Positions 8,211 through 9,180 of a stretch of DNA of 9,180 nt are shown here, in pieces. The position numbers were made by a program, and so were the translations under genes. The notes under the pieces were generated by a model. It saw only the letters and a program-made list of their open reading frames with translations. It did no database searches and was not told the origin of the DNA. Source of the DNA: Treponema sp. UBA1233. Lineage in GTDB: Bacteria > Spirochaetota > Spirochaetia > Treponematales > Treponemataceae. Location of the stretch: the NCBI GenBank assembly GCA_002309305.1, contig DBWR01000033.1:151789-160968 (forward strand). The letters run 5' to 3'. Position 1 is the stretch's first letter. The number at the start of each line of letters is the position of its first letter.

Positions 8211-8930
8211 TCAGTCAAATTCAATCTGGGTCTTAAGGTCACCGTCCTTGCCGTAGATGCAGCAGATGTGGCGGCCTTCAATTTGGGCATACTTGCATAC
8301 AATTTCTTCTCCTGCCTTTACAGCAAGCTTGTAGCTGATGCGGAGTTTCTTAAAGTCACGCTTGTTGAATACCTCTTCCGGCAGGCCTTCAAGTGCATAA
8401 TCAAGGTATGTGAGGTTGTGGACGTGATCATTAAAGTCAATGTCAAGGCGGCGGATTGCAATTGGTGTTTCGCGTGAAAAACTTTCCGGTGTGAAAAGGC
8501 GGGGAAGCTTGTTGTCTTCGTAGGTGTGCCTGTCTTCGGGCTGATATTTGTCAATGATTTCTGGAGTGAGCTTGCACGGGCGGTTTGTGGCAAGGTCCAG
8601 CAAGATCCATTTTGTGGTTCCCTTTACCGATAGTCCTCCGTTGCAGTACATCTCAAAATCTCGTGTGCAGATGAGCGGATGATTTACGGTTTCTGACCAA
8701 GTGCGTGCAACAATCTTGTCTCCGTATTTGGGGTAGGTGATAATGTCTATCATCCAGTCCGTAAGAACCCATGCCTTTCCGTTGTTAGAGCCTTCCAGAA
8801 TCGCATCTCCGGCCGTATCCGAATGCTTGTTGCCAGAATTCTCCAGTATTTTAAGGATGGAGCCGAGCAGCATGTCGCCGTTTTTCTTGTAGTCTTCCAG
8901 AACCGGTTGATATTCAAAGTCAATAATCAT
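8211..8930 (-). CDS. Acyl-ACP thioesterase (FatA/FatB family)
   Basis: This enzyme hydrolyses fatty acyl-acyl carrier protein to release free fatty acid in the cytoplasm, ending chain extension. The 239-residue protein fits the bacterial double hot-dog form. The first domain contains WMIDIITYPKYGDKIVARTWS (about 59-79, quoted as a span), the usual RYP..G..v...TW block with Thr in place of Arg. It ends in the strand KGTTKWILLDLATNRP. The second domain has the signature R161-L-D-I-D-F-N-D-H-V-H-N172 followed by YLDYALE; N167, H169 and E181 are candidate catalytic or structural polar residues by analogy with plant Fat enzymes. No transit or signal peptide is seen. The ATG at 8930 has AGGAG seven bases upstream. 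The stop lies 74 bases before the exported-protein gene with no clear terminator, so the two may be co-transcribed. Chain-length preference cannot be read from the sequence. Confidence 0.88.
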   Translation of the reverse strand: MIIDFEYQPVLEDYKKNGDMLLGSILKILENSGNKHSDTAGDAILEGSNNGKAWVLTDWMIDIITYPKYGDKIVARTWSETVNHPLICTRDFEMYCNGGLSVKGTTKWILLDLATNRPCKLTPEIIDKYQPEDRHTYEDNKLPRLFTPESFSRETPIAIRRLDIDFNDHVHNLTYLDYALEGLPEEVFNKRDFKKLRISYKLAVKAGEEIVCKYAQIEGRHICCIYGKDGDLKTQIEFD

Positions 8931-8983
8931 TTTAAAACTCCTGCACAGGGAAAGTTGAACCCTCTTGAAATTCTCATGAGTTT

Positions 8984-9012
8984 AAAATGACAAATTTCCT
9001 TCTTTTTGTCAA
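8984..9012 (-). promoter_or_regulatory. Candidate promoter of the thioesterase gene
   Basis: On the - strand a perfect -35 hexamer TTGACA lies at 9012-9007. At 17 bases spacing the -10 position (8989-8984) reads CATTTT, a weak match; TTTTAA a little further on is no better. The site is about 55-80 bases upstream of the ATG at 8930, a reasonable leader length. Because only the -35 box is strong, this is tentative; an activator could compensate for the poor -10. Confidence 0.3.
8988..9011. promoter_or_regulatory. Inverted repeat upstream of the thioesterase gene, possible operator
   Basis: TGACAAA (8988-8994) and TTTGTCA (9005-9011) are perfect seven-base inverted arms separated by ten bases, an arm spacing of 17 bases start to start (between one and two helical turns). 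One arm contains most of the TTGACA -35 hexamer and the other reaches the -10 region, so a dimeric regulator bound here could control the promoter. No regulator gene is in the window, and the identity of any protein is unknown. Confidence 0.35.
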
Positions 9013-9096
9013 TCGACGATTTTAACATTTCCTTCGGTGAAGAAAAGCCGTTAATGTAACTAAAAGAGTTGTCAAGGTTCTCTTTTCATACTTCAT

Positions 9097-9180
9097 TTAA
9101 GGTTCGTCATATTGTTTAAGGTTGTATTTTTCTTTCGCCAATTCCCACCATTTTTTCCAATAGTCATCACTCAAGGATTC
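9097..9180 (-). CDS. C-terminal fragment of an unidentified gene (continues beyond right edge)
   Basis: Read on the - strand from the window edge, one frame stays open for 27 codons and ends in TAA at 9099-9097. The peptide is aromatic and charged (DDYWKKWWELAKEKYN near its start, ending YDEP), more like a helical protein end than random translation, and the adjoining 9013-9096 shows no such composition. The family cannot be named from 27 residues. The gene runs in the same direction as the thioesterase, 166 bases before it. AAAAGAG and CTCTTTT (complement of 9065-9089) could form a weak, AT-rich hairpin after its stop, but a terminator call is not justified. Confidence 0.45.
   Translation of the reverse strand, partial: ESLSDDYWKKWWELAKEKYNLKQYDEP

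Noticed and set aside
9022..9096. 24-codon - strand frame (MKYEKRTLTTLLVTLTAFL...) whose ATG directly follows the stop of the right-edge gene
   Set aside because: No ribosome binding site and too short to judge. The abutting TAA-ATG could allow reinitiation, but nothing else supports it.

Overview
The window looks like bacterial chromosome from an anaerobe of moderate GC content. Genes are tightly packed and most start codons have strong GGAGG ribosome binding sites. The gene order rnfC-D-G-E-A-B and the long, cysteine-rich RnfB are of the kind found in strict anaerobes (Clostridia, Bacteroidetes, spirochetes) rather than enterics, which use rnfABCDGE. My best guess is a Treponema-like spirochete, but this rests on overall resemblance of the proteins and no marker gene in the window proves it.

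Layout. At the left edge (1-618, + strand) is the C-terminal part of a TPR-like helical repeat protein that runs off the window. It converges on the centrepiece, a complete six-gene rnf operon on the - strand (5929 down to 695), with a hairpin terminator between the two at 617-665. Upstream of rnfC on the same strand is a 712-residue predicted exported protein of unknown function (8136-5998), rich in acidic and aromatic residues and carrying degenerate internal repeats. Before that lies an acyl-ACP thioesterase of the FatA/FatB family (8930-8211), and at the right edge the last 27 codons of another - strand gene (9180-9097).

How the genes work together. RnfC, D, G, E, A and B form the membrane-bound ferredoxin:NAD+ oxidoreductase, which couples electron transfer between reduced ferredoxin and NAD+ to movement of Na+ or H+ across the cytoplasmic membrane. 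Expected cofactor sites are present: two [4Fe-4S] motifs in RnfC, an N-terminal cluster plus four ferredoxin-type motifs in RnfB, covalent-FMN motifs in RnfD and RnfG, and a conserved cysteine pair in each of RnfA and RnfE. C/D, D/G, G/E and E/A each overlap by an ATGA stop/start, and rnfB follows rnfA by 16 bases, so the operon looks translationally coupled for a fixed stoichiometry. The thioesterase, the exported protein and the TPR protein have no evident mechanistic link to Rnf.

Most of the window is well-understood biology. The points most worth a second look are a repetitive, highly charged C-terminal tail on RnfE, a near-consensus promoter that would give an essentially leaderless rnfC mRNA with no Shine-Dalgarno, the unrecognised exported repeat protein, a REP-like palindrome in front of it, and an inverted repeat over the likely -35 of the thioesterase gene. 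I see no sign of a CRISPR array, transposon, phage, tRNA or rRNA.
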